Positions 39,322 to 53,500 of a stretch of DNA of 64,000 bases are shown here, piece after piece. The notes under the pieces were generated by a model. That model ran no database searches and was not told the DNA's origin. It saw nothing but the letters and a program-made list of their open reading frames with translations. Each line of letters starts with the position of its first letter. Position 1 is the stretch's first letter. A program made the translations under genes and the position numbers. The stretch covers positions 28,537,523 to 28,601,522 of the forward strand of contig CM043797.1 of NCBI GenBank assembly GCA_023974075.1, read 5' to 3'. The stretch comes from Chaenocephalus aceratus. Lineage: Eukaryota > Chordata > Actinopteri > Perciformes > Channichthyidae.

Positions 39322-40600
39322 AACCCACACACTCATTTGTAATAGATGGACTTTGCTGTCTGAACTCCATATCACCGCCCGTAGAAACACACACATCAGA
39401 GGAGCTGGACTTGGATGTAACCCACAACGGCCCACAAGACCCACTCCATGTATGCATGGAGCTGAACAAAACATGCTACAAGACGATTAAGAGAAGATGT
39501 GAGGCGTTACTGTCTCTCCTCTCACAGCACAGTCCCGTGTCATTCGAAAATTGTTGCCTTTTTTTTGTCCTTTTTATATGTCATGTCTTCAAAATTGTGT
39601 AGCAAAAGTGGCTTTATGTTGGGTTTTTCTGTGTAATTATTTGTTGATTATGTTTGTTTAGGTTTATTTATGTATGTGAATAGCAAAGGTATTATCGCGG
39701 CGGATGCTGGTCTGATATCTCATGTAATTGTTCTGAGCCGACTCAAAGAAAGCACACTAACCTCACACAAACCGTCCATGGAATGACAAGAAGATTCAGG
39801 TTTAAAGGTGATTAAAATAACCTTTTCACAGCGCCTAATGTTTATATTGCGGCTGAGAGAAAAACCTTTCATCATCTGGAACCGAAGGTTATCTAACTGG
39901 TGTCACTGGGTGCCGTCTGTTTTAATCTTTTTGTATGTGCTTTGATACATGTATGATCTTTGCTGCCTGACAACTGTTGAATAGAAATATCAACTCTGCG
40001 TAAGCCACGACTTTAAGGTGCAGACCTTGCAATGTAATGTCGAGTTGACTTTGATATCCTTTTTAAAAACTAAGTAAATTATTTACTGCTTTTCATATTG
40101 AAAGTCTGGTGTTATAAAGAAAAGGGAAGAGATGAGATGGTCTGTCCTGTGAAAATGTGTTGTCTCTTTGAGATACTTTCATGTGCTTTAATGTAAATCA
40201 CCGTAAGTGTCAGCTTTTTTATGTTGCCAATGTTTACTCAAACCAAGGTAGGATTTATAAACATTCAAATTAATTCAGGAAACCAGTAACAATTCAGGAT
40301 CTTTGCAATTCAGATGACATTTCTGATAATTGATGATGAAACGGTTTTGTCAATAGACTGAGGTGCCAATAAAACATTTTTCCAAATATTTTTGACAATG
40401 TTAATTCAAACAGGATATCTGAAATTGTAGCATCTCATTATAAATGACTCATTCTATATACATATAGCTGGCAATATACTTTCTTTTTTTAGGATTAATC
40501 ATAAATGGATCCCATCCTCGACTGTTAAATAGGCTGAAAGCATACGACCTATCAAATCAAGCCATTGAAATGATATGACGATTGGACAGATTAATAAAGT
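39322..40600 (+). other. yif1b: yif1b 3' UTR with polyadenylation signals
   Basis: No further coding sequence follows the TAA at 39,319-39,321. AATAAA occurs at 40,368-40,373 and again at about 40,593. Either could end the message before the convergent HERC 3' end at about 41,020. Confidence 0.6.
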
Positions 40601-41562
40601 CAAACTGATGGAGCTGCTGAGTTGTGTGCTTATGTGCTCGAAATGTGCTTTACTTGTTTCTCTCATGTTAAATTGTTTTTGTTTGTAATCCCTATTACAG
40701 CTACATTTGCATTACATGGAGAGAAAGTATGTACAAATCTTTGAGCAACCTGGACTAATATTTGATTTTGATTCTTCCTCTATTGGCCTATTAGTTTTTA
40801 AGCTTAATGTTTATACTTTTCATTGTTAATTGTATATCAGGCCTGCTTTAAAAGTACTAAATCAAGAATAGTATTTTATAAAAGACAATTCCAATTTACT
40901 TAGTCAGCTAGGAAATAACCAGACACTGTTGGATATTCAAGACTTCACAGCTGACCTAGTACATGTAACATGTAACAAATATATTGACTAAACTGCAAAC
41001 CGGTATTGAAGAGAAACACATTTATTTAGTTTGTTAGGTTACAAAGTTAAGAAAATAATACAATTCCTGATTAACAAAGATTTTGTTTTACTTTGGTCAC
41101 ACAAACATAAAATATTAACTTACATTTTAAACTTGTACAACATGAACGGAAGAAGTCCTTAATGCTAAGAATGTCATCATAATGTTTCAAAAGCATGGTG
41201 CTCAATCCAGAAATGGCAGTAGCCTGATTTCTGGACACACAATTGGTGGAGAATGATTTTTAAATGTTAGCCCACTATACACTTTAAAGTGTTGTGTTAC
41301 GTCAGGCAGTTTTCATTTATTTTTAAATCTTTCTTCCCCATTCAAATGTGTGTTTATGCTAAAACCCCGGTCATACCTATAACAGAGTTCCCAAAAAACT
41401 GATTTCTTAATATGTCAACATGTTTAAGTGAAATCAAAACAAATACATGCATCACTGTTTCTCAAACTACTGAATAATAGAATATGGACTGCTGATGAAG
41501 CTTACATTTGGCAGATTATTCCGACAAAAATAACAACTCTTTAAATGATAATAATGCGGACT

Positions 41563-44500
41563 TCATTCTGTAATGTCTGCTTTCTTACAGAAGCCTCTGT
41601 TGTGATTAATAGCCTGGAGGAGCCTGGTGTGCATGGTCCTCTCGGCCGGGTACCTCTGGTAGACGGGCAGTAACAGCAGACGGTGGCAGGTGAGGGATTC
41701 TGGCTTATGGATCTCAGTGGAATCGGGCAACACTGCGACTTTCATCTGAACACTCTCCATACCCAGGAAGGGAACACGGTAGGAGCCGGTGACGAACACT
41801 GATAACAGATAAATAATCTTAAATTAATGAAATACAACTTCATAGAACACCAAGGAAGCTAATACTGATAGCAGGGACTCTACTTGAAACGTAATGATGT
41901 CAATCATTCATCTCTGATACTTACGAAATAATTTTGTCTTCTCCTCCGCGGTCAGATTCTCAAACACCTCCCAGAAGGTCACGATGTTTGGATGCCTGTC
42001 ATGGTAGTCTCCTTCATAAACTGTGTTCTGTTTGGAAATGACATGTGGAAAGTTACTTTACATCTCCCCGACAAGCACTTAAACACACAAAACTGTAGGA
42101 ACAAGCAAAGTAACTGAGCATATCTTAAAGGTCTCATGTTATTTACCTTTTTAGGAAAACATTTGGAGACTACTAGAATATGTTTAAATGCTGTAATGTT
42201 AAAACCCATTATTATTCTCATACTGCCTGAAAAGAGCTGTATTCAGCCTCTTCCTGAATCTGATGAACTCCTCAGACCCTCCCTCCCAAAAGCTCAGTCT
42301 ATTCTCATTGGTCAGTGTTTCCCACTAGCTGTCGATTGTCGAATGGTATCTCAAATCTGATTTGCTCTTTCTTAGACAGGATTTTAAATATGAGGATCAG
42401 CAGAACATTTGAATTCTTTATTGTTGAAACTTTCTGAGTATCTTTAGTATATGTAAAAGACATGAAAAAGTGCATATTGCATAATATGTGACCTTTAACT
42501 GAAACAGTCACTTAAACAAATACCTAAAAAACGGGTCATCTTGTTCTCCATATTTTTGTGATATATTCTTGTTTCAAATGATATATCCTCAGACATAAGA
42601 TAAAACATTATTCTGAATATCTGAACTTCAGCAGACCTTCTTGAACACCTCCCAGTCGTAGTTCTCCTGGCCCACCATCACTGCCTGCAGCTCCTCGGGC
42701 TGGAAGAACTCCACCACGTCGATATCACACACTTTGAAGAAGCCTTTCTTGAACGCTTCAAATGCTCCCTCCACTGATTTGTTGAAGGCATAGTTGACGT
42801 AGGCGTCTACAAACTCTTTCCTATTAAAACATTTAATAAAAGAATATACAAAAGATTAAACTGAGTGCTGACATTGTGCTAAAAATAAATCTTAAGAAAT
42901 TCTAAATGTTGCTTCTACATTACACTATACACAGTAGAGCAACTCAACACTACATCTTTAATGAAAGTAATGTATTTTTTTATGACATGTTTAACTGTTT
43001 TAACTGCTAAAACGGTGTGTCCTTGGGCAAGACACTTCACCTGAATTTGCTCCTGTAGGTATTGTCCACAGTTTCTGACCATTGCATGTATGATATATGT
43101 GTAATGTGTGTATATGTAAAGTGCTTTGAGTCATTGTAAAAGCGCTATAATAAATGTAAGGAATTATTATTATTAGATGGCAGCAAAGATTTGCAGTCGA
43201 CGTAAGAATGGATCATTGTGTGTTTGTTGACAGCATGTAATGCTGAATAGCAAGAAATCTGGGAGGTTGTCAAAGACACAGACTGACAGAAACTAAATAC
43301 ATGTGTAAAGCTTGTGAGGCAGACTAAAGCTGTGCAGATCAGATTGTTAAATACAGCAGTTAGCCGTACCTGTTGGACGCTGTCACAACTTTCCCAGTTT
43401 CTTTCGGATCAAGTTCAGCTGTTTCGCCGCCCCAGGGCACCTGGTCAAACAAACGATTACAGCCAGAGTGGAATATGCAGAAACACATGTGAGCAACAGA
43501 GCAGAAGAATGCCTTTCGGACTGCGATTGAGTAAACTTACAGTGAAAGTAATGTCCATTGTTTTGACCTCATCAGGAGGACAGTCCAACAGGAACTGCCA
43601 AGACCTGCAAACAAGAATGTCAATAATACAAAAAGATCAATCTAAAACAACTATAACCTGCAAACTACAGAAATTGTGAAAATATAAATAAGAATATGTG
43701 AGTCTTACTCTCCCATGACAGGGTCGAACTCCTTCATGTCGTCCAGTGAGGGTTTGACCTTGAGCAGCTTCTTGAAGAGAACCAGTGGGAAGCGCAAGTG
43801 GACAAGGTTGTGGTGGTAGAGAGCCAGGCCGCACAGAACGCCAAACAGGAAGTAAGTCTTCTCCTCTACTTTTGGCTGTTTGGTTTATGACAAAACACAT
43901 GATTAAGATTTGGTAGGATTCAATAACGATGAAAAGGTAAAATGTACAGTACAGTATATCAGACAAAAAAAAAAGAGTTATACATTCACGTCTTTGTTCA
44001 TAAGACTTGTATAGTAATCACCTCACTTGTATGTTAAATTCATTCAAATGAGGAATTTAATAAGTAAATGTATAGAGGACTGGGCAGTATATCGACAATA
44101 TACCAATATATTTTCAAATGCACCAAGCAGCCCCTCCAAGAATGAGCAGCGGGACCGCCCCATCCACACAGCTATGGGATATGTTAAGCAAGAGAGGAAA
44201 ACCAGAGGTCTTTCATTTTGCTCACAATCTCTTTCCTAAAAGTGTTCGGAAAAACATCTTACATGTGACTAAGACTTGCAAAAATACATTTAGCCCACTT
44301 AATAAAGAAATAGTGATATATATATATGATGTATTCAGTCTTAAAAAACATAGATATTACTTTTGGTCCATTTTACCCAGCCCTAAGTAAATAAAATGAT
44401 TTAATTCATGCATTTGTGTTTAAATATCGTGTCTTACCCTGACAGGGAACCAGGCCAGAGTGTTACTCTCGTTGAACATGAACATTTCAGACTTGGGAGA

Positions 44501-47500
44501 CATCAGCTCTTTAATCACTTGCAGGAAGAAATCTCTTTTGTAGACATCCATCACCTTCGTCCTGTCTTCATCAAATTGCACCTTCAAAGGATCATAATGT
44601 TTTCATTATTAACAGTCCTTAAACTAAATCAGTATCAGCTCTCGTAAATAAAACTTCCTGTCATCCATTGTGGGCCTAGAACTAATTGAAGGGATTTAAT
44701 CAAGCAACACATTCAAAAATGCACAATTACTATACCAACAACTCCCCTTACACAATCCACTAATTGCTGCTATTGATGGGCACGTTTTATCGATTTAACT
44801 GTATATTTATTTTATTCACATTTAAAAAATCAATTGGTACTGATGTTTGCAGGCCCTCTACACATGTGTTATGTTTAATTATCTCCAATTACTTCTTAAA
44901 TATGTACTGTAATTGACATTTTGCTCAAAATGAAGTCAACTGATTTTACACATAAAGTAAAAACTACTGAAGCAATGAAAAATATGCTTTTAAGTAGCAT
45001 TGTGGGGACCGTAGGATACAGATGTTGTTGATTTGTGACCCGTTACAGAGAGTAGATCTTCAGATATCTCAGCCTACATTGCTGTGATTTTGACAGTTTT
45101 TTATTTCTTGTGAATCCCACAACATATGGAAGTGCAACACTAAATGGCTGAAGTATCCATAAAATAACTCTGAAACTAAGTATAAAAAGACAAGGGCTAC
45201 AAAATGTTGCCTCAGGCAACTAAACATGGCAACATTTTGTAGGTATGTTGTAGTATGTTTACCAAAAGCTCCCTCTTGAAGGCGCAGTGGTCTGCCGCCC
45301 CCAGCTGTCTGAAGGTGTCCTCCACCAGATGAGAGCGTCTCAGGGTGAGCTGGAAGACCGGCGCGGGGGCGGAGTCTGGGCCGAGCTCTTCAGGACACGC
45401 CAAGGCCAGTCCATGAAGGAAACCCTGCACTTTCTGTAATTACAAAACCTTAATATATCTTTATCTTAATAAAGACATCTACACATTGACAGATTGGTTC
45501 AAATGAATGCTCAAAACAAGAAACAACCTCAGCTGTATTATGAAAAATAACTAAATAAGAACTTCAATAAATTGATTAGAAATGATCTAATGTTACGAAT
45601 ACTGTACCTTTGAGATAAACGCATAGTAGTTAAAGACTGCCACCTTTTGAACCAGAGTGAACAAGAATGGGTAGCGGCAGAAAATGACGGGTGTGTCGAC
45701 ATCATCCTTAAAGGAAATAAATTGATAATAATAGATAAATAATTTCAGCAAGAAGCATTTCAACAGAAAATGCTCAGGATAAAATCACAAATAGTTAGGA
45801 ATAAATGCAATATCTCGAAAATGGTAAGATATGTTTTTACCTCCTCTTTGGAAAATTGAAACCAAAGAGCAACGTCCTGATTTAGCAGCACACTGTCACT
45901 GATCTCCTCTACGTAGAAGGTGCTCGGTGGGACTTTGTAGGACTTTCCAGCTTTGTTTGCCTATAAGAAAAACACACGTTTGGCCTCAGAGTTCATTCTG
46001 ATCACCCATAAAGATTGAACAAACATTTTTACGACCTCTTCTGGGAAATGAAAAAGCTTTGCTAGAAAGGGCCGAAACATCTGCTTCGAAAGGTAGCATC
46101 ATTTCAGATGAGTTACAGGGCAGACTGTAAAACAACCTTTCTGACACCAGCAAAAAAACTAAAAAACTCTTTGGGGCTGGTTCAGATAGCGGGGAAAATC
46201 TGTCTTTTTTATCCTTTTATGAGGATAAATGTTTTCCTTTCATGTTTGGTCCTGAAATAAAAAAAATAAAAAAGTAAAAAACGGCACTCACTTTGTACAG
46301 CATCTTGAGGACCTCCACCAGGTATTTGACTACGGGGTTATGAGTTACCAGGAGGCCATTTCTGAGCAGGAAGGCCAGGGCCTTTTTGAACACCAAGATG
46401 TGCTTCATCAGTATGGAGGGTCTCAGGGTGGACCACCAGCGTCCTGAGAACAAAAGGCATTGTCCGTCTTGTATTAGACAGCTCAACACACTGCAAGTAA
46501 ATAGCAGATCTTCACCAACTTGACCAAATTAGCAAAACATGCTTGGACATGCTTGTTGTTTCCATGTTTTTTTGGCAACAACAATGTGTACATTTCTTGA
46601 TCTGACAAAGTTATTAATCTGACACAACAATACAATATATAATATAATTAGCTGGCTAATGCTATGTTGATTGTTACTTTCAGAAAACATGAAAACCAGT
46701 TAATCTGACATTAATGATAAAAAAAACTATTTTCAGAATTTGTTTATCAGTTAACAATTAAGTAAATTAAATAGTATTTATGCATGTTAAAAATCGACTG
46801 GTTTAAACCAATAAACTATTTGCACTCTATTGTTGTCTTTGAAAGTACCTTGGATCATTACAAAACCAAACAAAATACTTTAGAAAAATGTTGCTGTCGT
46901 TTACTTAGTGTATCTTGAGTCTTCTCCTGCAGATCAACAATTATTATCGCCAGCGCCAACACCGGCTGCATGACATTACACTCCTCTTGGAGGAGGGGAC
47001 ACGTCAGCAGAATCAGGAAGATTTCTGGTGATTTTAGGAGATGGCTTGAATTGCAGAGCAAATCAATCAGGAGTGTAAGATTTACCTGCAAAAAATAAAT
47101 TGAGATTACATTGTAATGTTTAAACAGCATGAATACGTTTGTGAAAAAACTATTTAGTGGCTAGTTTGAACCATTTCCATGCATAGAAGGGATTTAGAGC
47201 CTTGTGGGTCACAACTGTATCTCAGTTCACGTCTCAAGCAAAAGAGAGTAATGCTTGGCAGTAATTCAAACGTCTTAACTGATTGTTTGATCCATGGCAC
47301 TGCCAGCATCTGGTCGAAAGCTTCGCTAGCTGCATCAAGGTCCACAGTTAGAGCACCTGCTTCTGATGGAGGCCCACTGATATCAAAAGCAAAGCATTAA
47401 AACTAAGTAGCAGAACCAGAATGAGTTGATGGGATTCAGAAGATCTTATAATTCTTATTTTTTTAACTCATGAGTTAAACAATAGAAAAATAACTCACTC

Positions 47501-50500
47501 AGCCTTCGTGAAACTTGCAACAAGACTTGTGCTGGTCTGAAACATGGAAGATATTTCTCTGTTGAATAAAAAGAAAAGGAGGGAAACCATGAAAACACTG
47601 CATCTACTGTTGGATGTATGATATTTTATATGTGCAGCTACTGAACTCCAACCGTAATTAAAGTATGAAAATAATGACCTCTTTGCCTCTACGTTGCCAT
47701 GTGTCATTGACTGCCATTGTTGAAGTTTAGTCTCATCAAGTCGCCCAGTTATCTGTCCTTTGTCCAAACGCTTAAACGACAGACATGAGATTTAACAGAT
47801 TTAAGCTTTGATAAAAAAAACTAACATTAAATCAAGGTAAAAAAAAAATATATATATATATATATGATCAAATCTGCAATAACAATGGGCCTTGTGCATG
47901 AATGTTTTCTTATTTGTATCTTGTGTTTGTTCCTGAACACAGCAATAAGATGAATATAAGAAAATCCAACATGGGATTCACGCAACGTGATCTGACAGTC
48001 AAATCTGTTCCATCTTGAGTAGGTTGATGAATTGCGTTTGATCTTACATTTGATGCGTTTGCCTAGCCATTTTCATTCAGCATAAGAGGAAAAGCCCCAC
48101 TAAAACCATATAAGGGCATCAGACTTATCAGTTAAGATCAAATCTGTACCTATAGAAATTGTTCATGCAATATGCACAGTGAGTCTCTGAACATATTACC
48201 TGTGGAGGTGAAGTGTAGGTACAGCTTGTATTCCACCCAGCTGATATTTTCAAGTCTGCTTAAATCAGGAAACATTACATTTGCATATTGAATGTATCTC
48301 TTTTAGTTTGACACTACTTCTACCATAAAAATACATTGATTAAACTGCTGCTAACTAGACTTATATTCTCTGCGAAGGATACTATTTCTCCAATATGCCT
48401 TCACAAAGCAAATAGTTGTACAATATGTTGCTATATTAATGCTCTGAATTTTTTGTTAGGGAACTTACAAATCTACTAAACACCACCCTGGCCATACATA
48501 CACACCCTTGGGGACGGCTACCACACTTTCAGTGGTCCATGGAAGAGATACCAGAGTGGGAGTCAGACTATTTTCTGTTCGTCCTGTCCCAATTTGACCT
48601 TTGGCCCCATCGCCAAAAGCCCACAGCTGGCCAGAGGAGGACAAAACCAGTGTATGACGTCTGGGGGACAAAAACAATTGTGATTGTAAATCAATAATAA
48701 ATAAAAAATGGATAGACGTCCAATAGGTGTCCTTTTTATTGTAAATGTCATGAGCTAGTCACTCTAAAACGCCACAATACATTAAGCCTTTCTTAAATGA
48801 AAACACTGTCTTCACCTGCCACAGGAAATGTGTGATGCAGGTCCATCCAAACCGTCCACCAGTCTGGGTTTCAGTTCATTATCAGAGGAGTTGTGACCCA
48901 GCTGACCGTAGCTTCCCTCTCCAAAAGTGAAAACCTTGCCGTCCTAGAAATCACGGCGTCACATATCAAAATAAGCAACATCCTAATATTTGTATTATGT
49001 TTACAATGGAATTAATGATTGGTTAAAATCTGAAGATTCAGTACCTTAGTTAACACAGCAGAGTGTGCTTCTCCACACCTTATGAAGGAGACACCCAGAG
49101 GTCTGAGGGCGGGTACCATGCAGATGTTGAACCTGCCTGATAAATATGATAAAAAATAGAATAAAAGATTCCCGTTTCCAAAATAATTATACATAAAAGC
49201 TATGATGGTCTGTACAATTTCAATATTTGAGGTTAACATTTTAAAAGCCCTCTGTTCTCTAGACAGAAGGCTTTTATTCTGAAATGTTACCAAGCTAAGG
49301 TTGTGGAAAATGCAGTGACTCCAAAAATTAAAAGAATACTGGCTTGCAATGGGCAATGACTATTATTTCCAAATGAATCCATATTTCTAACTCTAAAAAT
49401 GACAAAAGCCCTCCACTTGCATCGAAAATGTGCTGCTTGCTGAACATCACATTTCACAATTGAAGTACATAATTGTTACCCTTCTCGTCCACCCTGTTGA
49501 GACCCAGCTGGCCAGATTTATTGGCCCCACAGCAGTACACCAGGCCTGGGAGTGTGAGGAACAGGGAGTGGGTCGCTCCGGCCGTAACCTGGGTCACCGC
49601 TACGCCGGTCAGAGCGCGCACCAGGTCAGGTACAAACTGCAGCGACACCTCCTTCCCCAGGCCCAGCTGACCATGACTGTTCGAACCCCACGAGAAGACA
49701 TCGCCTCCTGAAAAGTGAAATAATAGACTTTTTATTCTTTTTTTATTATTCTTTTTTATTCACAAAAATAACTGTAAGACTGTGGGCTTGTTCAGAAGAT
49801 AATGTCAAATTAATATGTTTTCCTCTTTAGATTAACCTTTTGATTTAAAAATGAAAAACATGGAACATTCAACATGTATATCCTCTTTTCTGAAATGTGT
49901 TGCACCTTTGTCTGCCTTAAGCTCCCACTAATTAAAGAACATTTACCTTGCACTAAATTGTCGGTGGGGAATAGGGAAACTGGCACAGTGATAAATTAAC
50001 ATTAACATCGAAATCATTATTACACATAACTAAATATAACAAACTGTGGAACAAACAATGTTACTGTTGCATATCATATCAGAAAGATGGCATCACTATG
50101 TGCATTGTCATACCGTTAGTCAGAGCCAGAGAGTGGGAGTTTCCACAAGCAACTTGAATCACAGGTATTGGCAGTGGCATCTGCACATGACTGCATGTTG
50201 ACGAAACAATAGCAAGTAAAAAGGATCAAACAAATGCCTACTTTCAGTGCAAAGTATACATATTCATATATTCCTGCTTAGTGTGAGATCTTACCTTGGT
50301 CTGTTGTGGAGTAGATTTGGTAAAAGGCCTCTCTGTCCGTCCTCTCCTGCCCCCCAGGAGAACACCTTTCCAGATGCACACACAGCCAGGCAATGGTCCT
50401 GACCACAAGCTATGGCCACCACATCGCCCAGCCCCTCCACAAGACCTTATACAGGGGGACAGAAAAGAGGATAACATATCAGGCATGTGGCGCAGCGGAC

Positions 50501-53500
50501 TAGGGCGTTGGTGTTCGGATCAGGGGAGCACAGGTTCAAACCCCACTACAGTCAGCATGTCGTTGTGTCCCTGGGCAAGACACTTCACCCCAAATTACTC
50601 CTGTGGGGATAGAGTGGCGAAGTCCCTCCCCTTCCGGGGGACCTCCATGGGACCTTATTTCGGAAAAATCATGTATTGAAGTCAATGGAGACTGGAGAGA
50701 GAAAGATTATCTTTTGATTCCGTTTGAATTGTGCAACGAATTACACATATGATGTTTGTCAATTTAAAAGATAATTTTGCAATCAAAAAAATAAAAATGT
50801 GTCGTAAAACTGTGAAGTAACACGTTTTTTGTGTGAAGCGCTCAATGAACTACATCTCAGGTCTTGCATACGTCACCAACACCAAGATGGCCGTAACGTT
50901 AGCGCATTTCACCTCTTTCTTTCAGAATGAAGTGAAAAGTATTAAAAGAGGTGAAAATCACTACAAGTCTGGCCATGTTGAAAACTGTACATACACAAAA
51001 GGGGAGTTAGTCGGTTCCGTAAGATCCAGCATGCGGGACCGGCTTTACAAGGTTTCGGTGAATAACACGTGTAATGTGTAACGTTAATGTACGCGACTCT
51101 GGGATTTGTCTTTCTAGTTGCGTATTTTTCATAGTCTTATATTTCAACAGTTTTAAGACAAACTGTGACTTTTTTTACATGGAAATCATTTTTTAGATTG
51201 ACAAACATCATATTTGTAATTCATGGCACAATTCAAACGGGATGGAAAGATAAGTTTTCTCTCTCCATTGACTTCAATACATAATTTTTCAGAAATAAGG
51301 TCCCATGGAGCGGAAGTAGATGAGCGTGACTTTGCCACTCTATTGCCCACAGTATTGAGTATGTAAGTCGCTTTGGATAAAAGCGTCTAACAAGTAACAT
51401 TGTAATGTAATGTAATGTATATTTGGAATAACAATATCGCCCATCTAATACTAAACAAATCAAGCAAAACGGTTCCAAACGTGCCATCAACTATACATGA
51501 GAAAAAGTGACAATGCTCATAAAAAAATGGTGGAAAGTAGGCTAATACTAACTAACTACATTGCCTTAAATGTAAAATGTTGAGTTCATTTCATGGGCGT
51601 CGCAGCCATTATATGAGCGTGGGACAAGTCCCCCCCACTTTTTCAAATGATTAGTTTAGACCCCCCCCCACTTTTACTATGCGGAAAGTCCGTGAATCGG
51701 TCTATCCACTCGCCGCACTTTGTAGAGCGCTGTGTCAGTGCTTCACTATCAAATTCATTCCACTTGCTTATTGAGAGAATGCCCAAATCAATGAAACTCC
51801 GTACCATGTTTTTCACTGCTACTTTGTACCAAGGCAGATTCTCCCATAGCTCGCGCATGTTCAAGGAGTGTTGCCATAGTTGGACAGCTCAGATCTGTTG
51901 TATGAAGCGATGCCGGTAGCGGAGGTAAGTGGTCAGGAAATGGTTAATACAGTGAAAATCAAAGCTGACGATCTCTTGGTTTGATATGTTTTCTCCCCCA
52001 GACAACATGGACATAAGAACGTTCAAAGAAGAGGAAAGTAAGTCATCAGCTGGTAGCAGTTAATCAGTTAACAGTGATGGCAGCGGCGGCAGCAAAAGCG
52101 TCTCACTTCTGGAGAGGAGTTTCGTCTTTATGTCATGATAGAGAGAATAGTTTAGATGAGAAAAGGCATCAAATTGCCAGGTTACTAGTATTTATCATGT
52201 AAACAGGGAACATGAATAACCCCATCTCTCTGTGCTCATGTAAACACCATATCCCCAACATGATCATAACCGGGATAATACTCATAAACGGCTTACTGAT
52301 GTCCATGTAGAGACGTGGTCAGTGTGTTTTACTGGATTCTCAGTTCGATAAGAGATTATTTTCTGAGTTCTTTAACTTAGGTACTCTCTCTCAAAATGGT
52401 AATGTGCATTATGTTTTAATTATACTTCTTATCATTCAGAAGCTTTGTGTGTGTGTTTATGTTTTACTGAGTGCTTATAGGCAATTTCCATCCCAGTATT
52501 CAGTTAACTATTTATTTTCTGTTCACATTACATAGACTAGCTAATATTCTACCTACTGCTTGGGGCTTTGAGTCTTCAAAATGTCCAATGTCACAGACTG
52601 GGACTTACTTTAGAGTCAGTTGTATTTACATTCAGTATGACTTGTTATGATTCAATGTGAAAGAGTATACTGCTCAATAAATAATGATCACTTCACCACC
52701 TCTCTTGACATCTAGGCGCTTGAGAGTGAGTCAGAGGCAGAACACAGGGACAGTGGAGAGAGGTCCGTTGCTGAGGTGAGTGATGAAAAGGAAATGACAG
52801 TTTAGAGTAAATTGTGATGTGGACTCTCATCCCAGAATTTTAAGGAAATCAGTGGGGATATTGAACAGGAAACATTTCAGTCAAGGGGCATCATATGACC
52901 AATATAGACAGAAGAGCTTAACTTAACATCTGTATGGAGTCAGGTCAGTCTCAATATTAATAAATGCTCACAGAAGGATTCACAAATGTATTTTGCGATG
53001 TATATATAAATGACTCTCCACAACAATATCTCTCAATGCACTCACAAATATTTATTGTTGTAAATAAATGTACAGAAAAATGGGCATTTAAACTGCTTTT
53101 TATTAATTCAAAGACGGCTCTGAATTAATAATCAAATATGTTTCCTATCTTTACTACTGGATGAAATTACAAAATGTACCCATCATTTTCCTCATGCTAG
53201 TATAGCCACATAAAAGTATCAAACCACCTGTTAAATGCACCAGAATACAGGAAATCTATTTTTTGTTGTCCCCCCCATATTCAGGAAGCTTCCTACGCCC
53301 ATGTCATTTACTTACTGGTTTCATTTAATGCAAAATGCACCAGAATACAGGAAATCTATTTTTTTTTTCGTGGTGGGGGACCCCCACACCCCCGTTAAAA
53401 ATGTCCCCCCCCCCACATTCAGGATGCTTCCTACGCCCATGTCATTTACTTACTGGTTTCATTTAATGCAATGTTATTCTTTTACAATTAGGTCATCTTG

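Larger units (their letters stand above)
40974..43990. repeat. Segmental duplication, copy A (3' end of the HERC gene)
   Basis: Direct, near-identical match to 61,085-64,000, exons and introns included. The shared boundary (TAAACTGCAAACCGGTATTG) lies just beyond the HERC polyadenylation signal (AATAAA on the minus strand at 41,026-41,021). Differences are scattered substitutions and small indels, plus a SINE of about 165 bp present only here (43,010-43,174). The right boundary is not visible because copy B runs off the window. Confidence 0.95.

Noticed and set aside
39141..39602. 153-codon frame overlapping the last yif1b exon
   Set aside because: It is a shadow: another frame of the same exon reads IRTLRLKLL...LTYHLIR and matches YIF1 proteins.
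41979..42221. Minus-strand frame over the HERC penultimate exon
   Set aside because: It reads the exon in a different frame and runs into intron. The in-phase reading gives the HECT sequence [18 protein letters not shown].
50484..50611. Possible tRNA gene
   Set aside because: The A/B-box-like sequences are present but no cloverleaf can be closed, and the sequence continues into a typical SINE body and tail.
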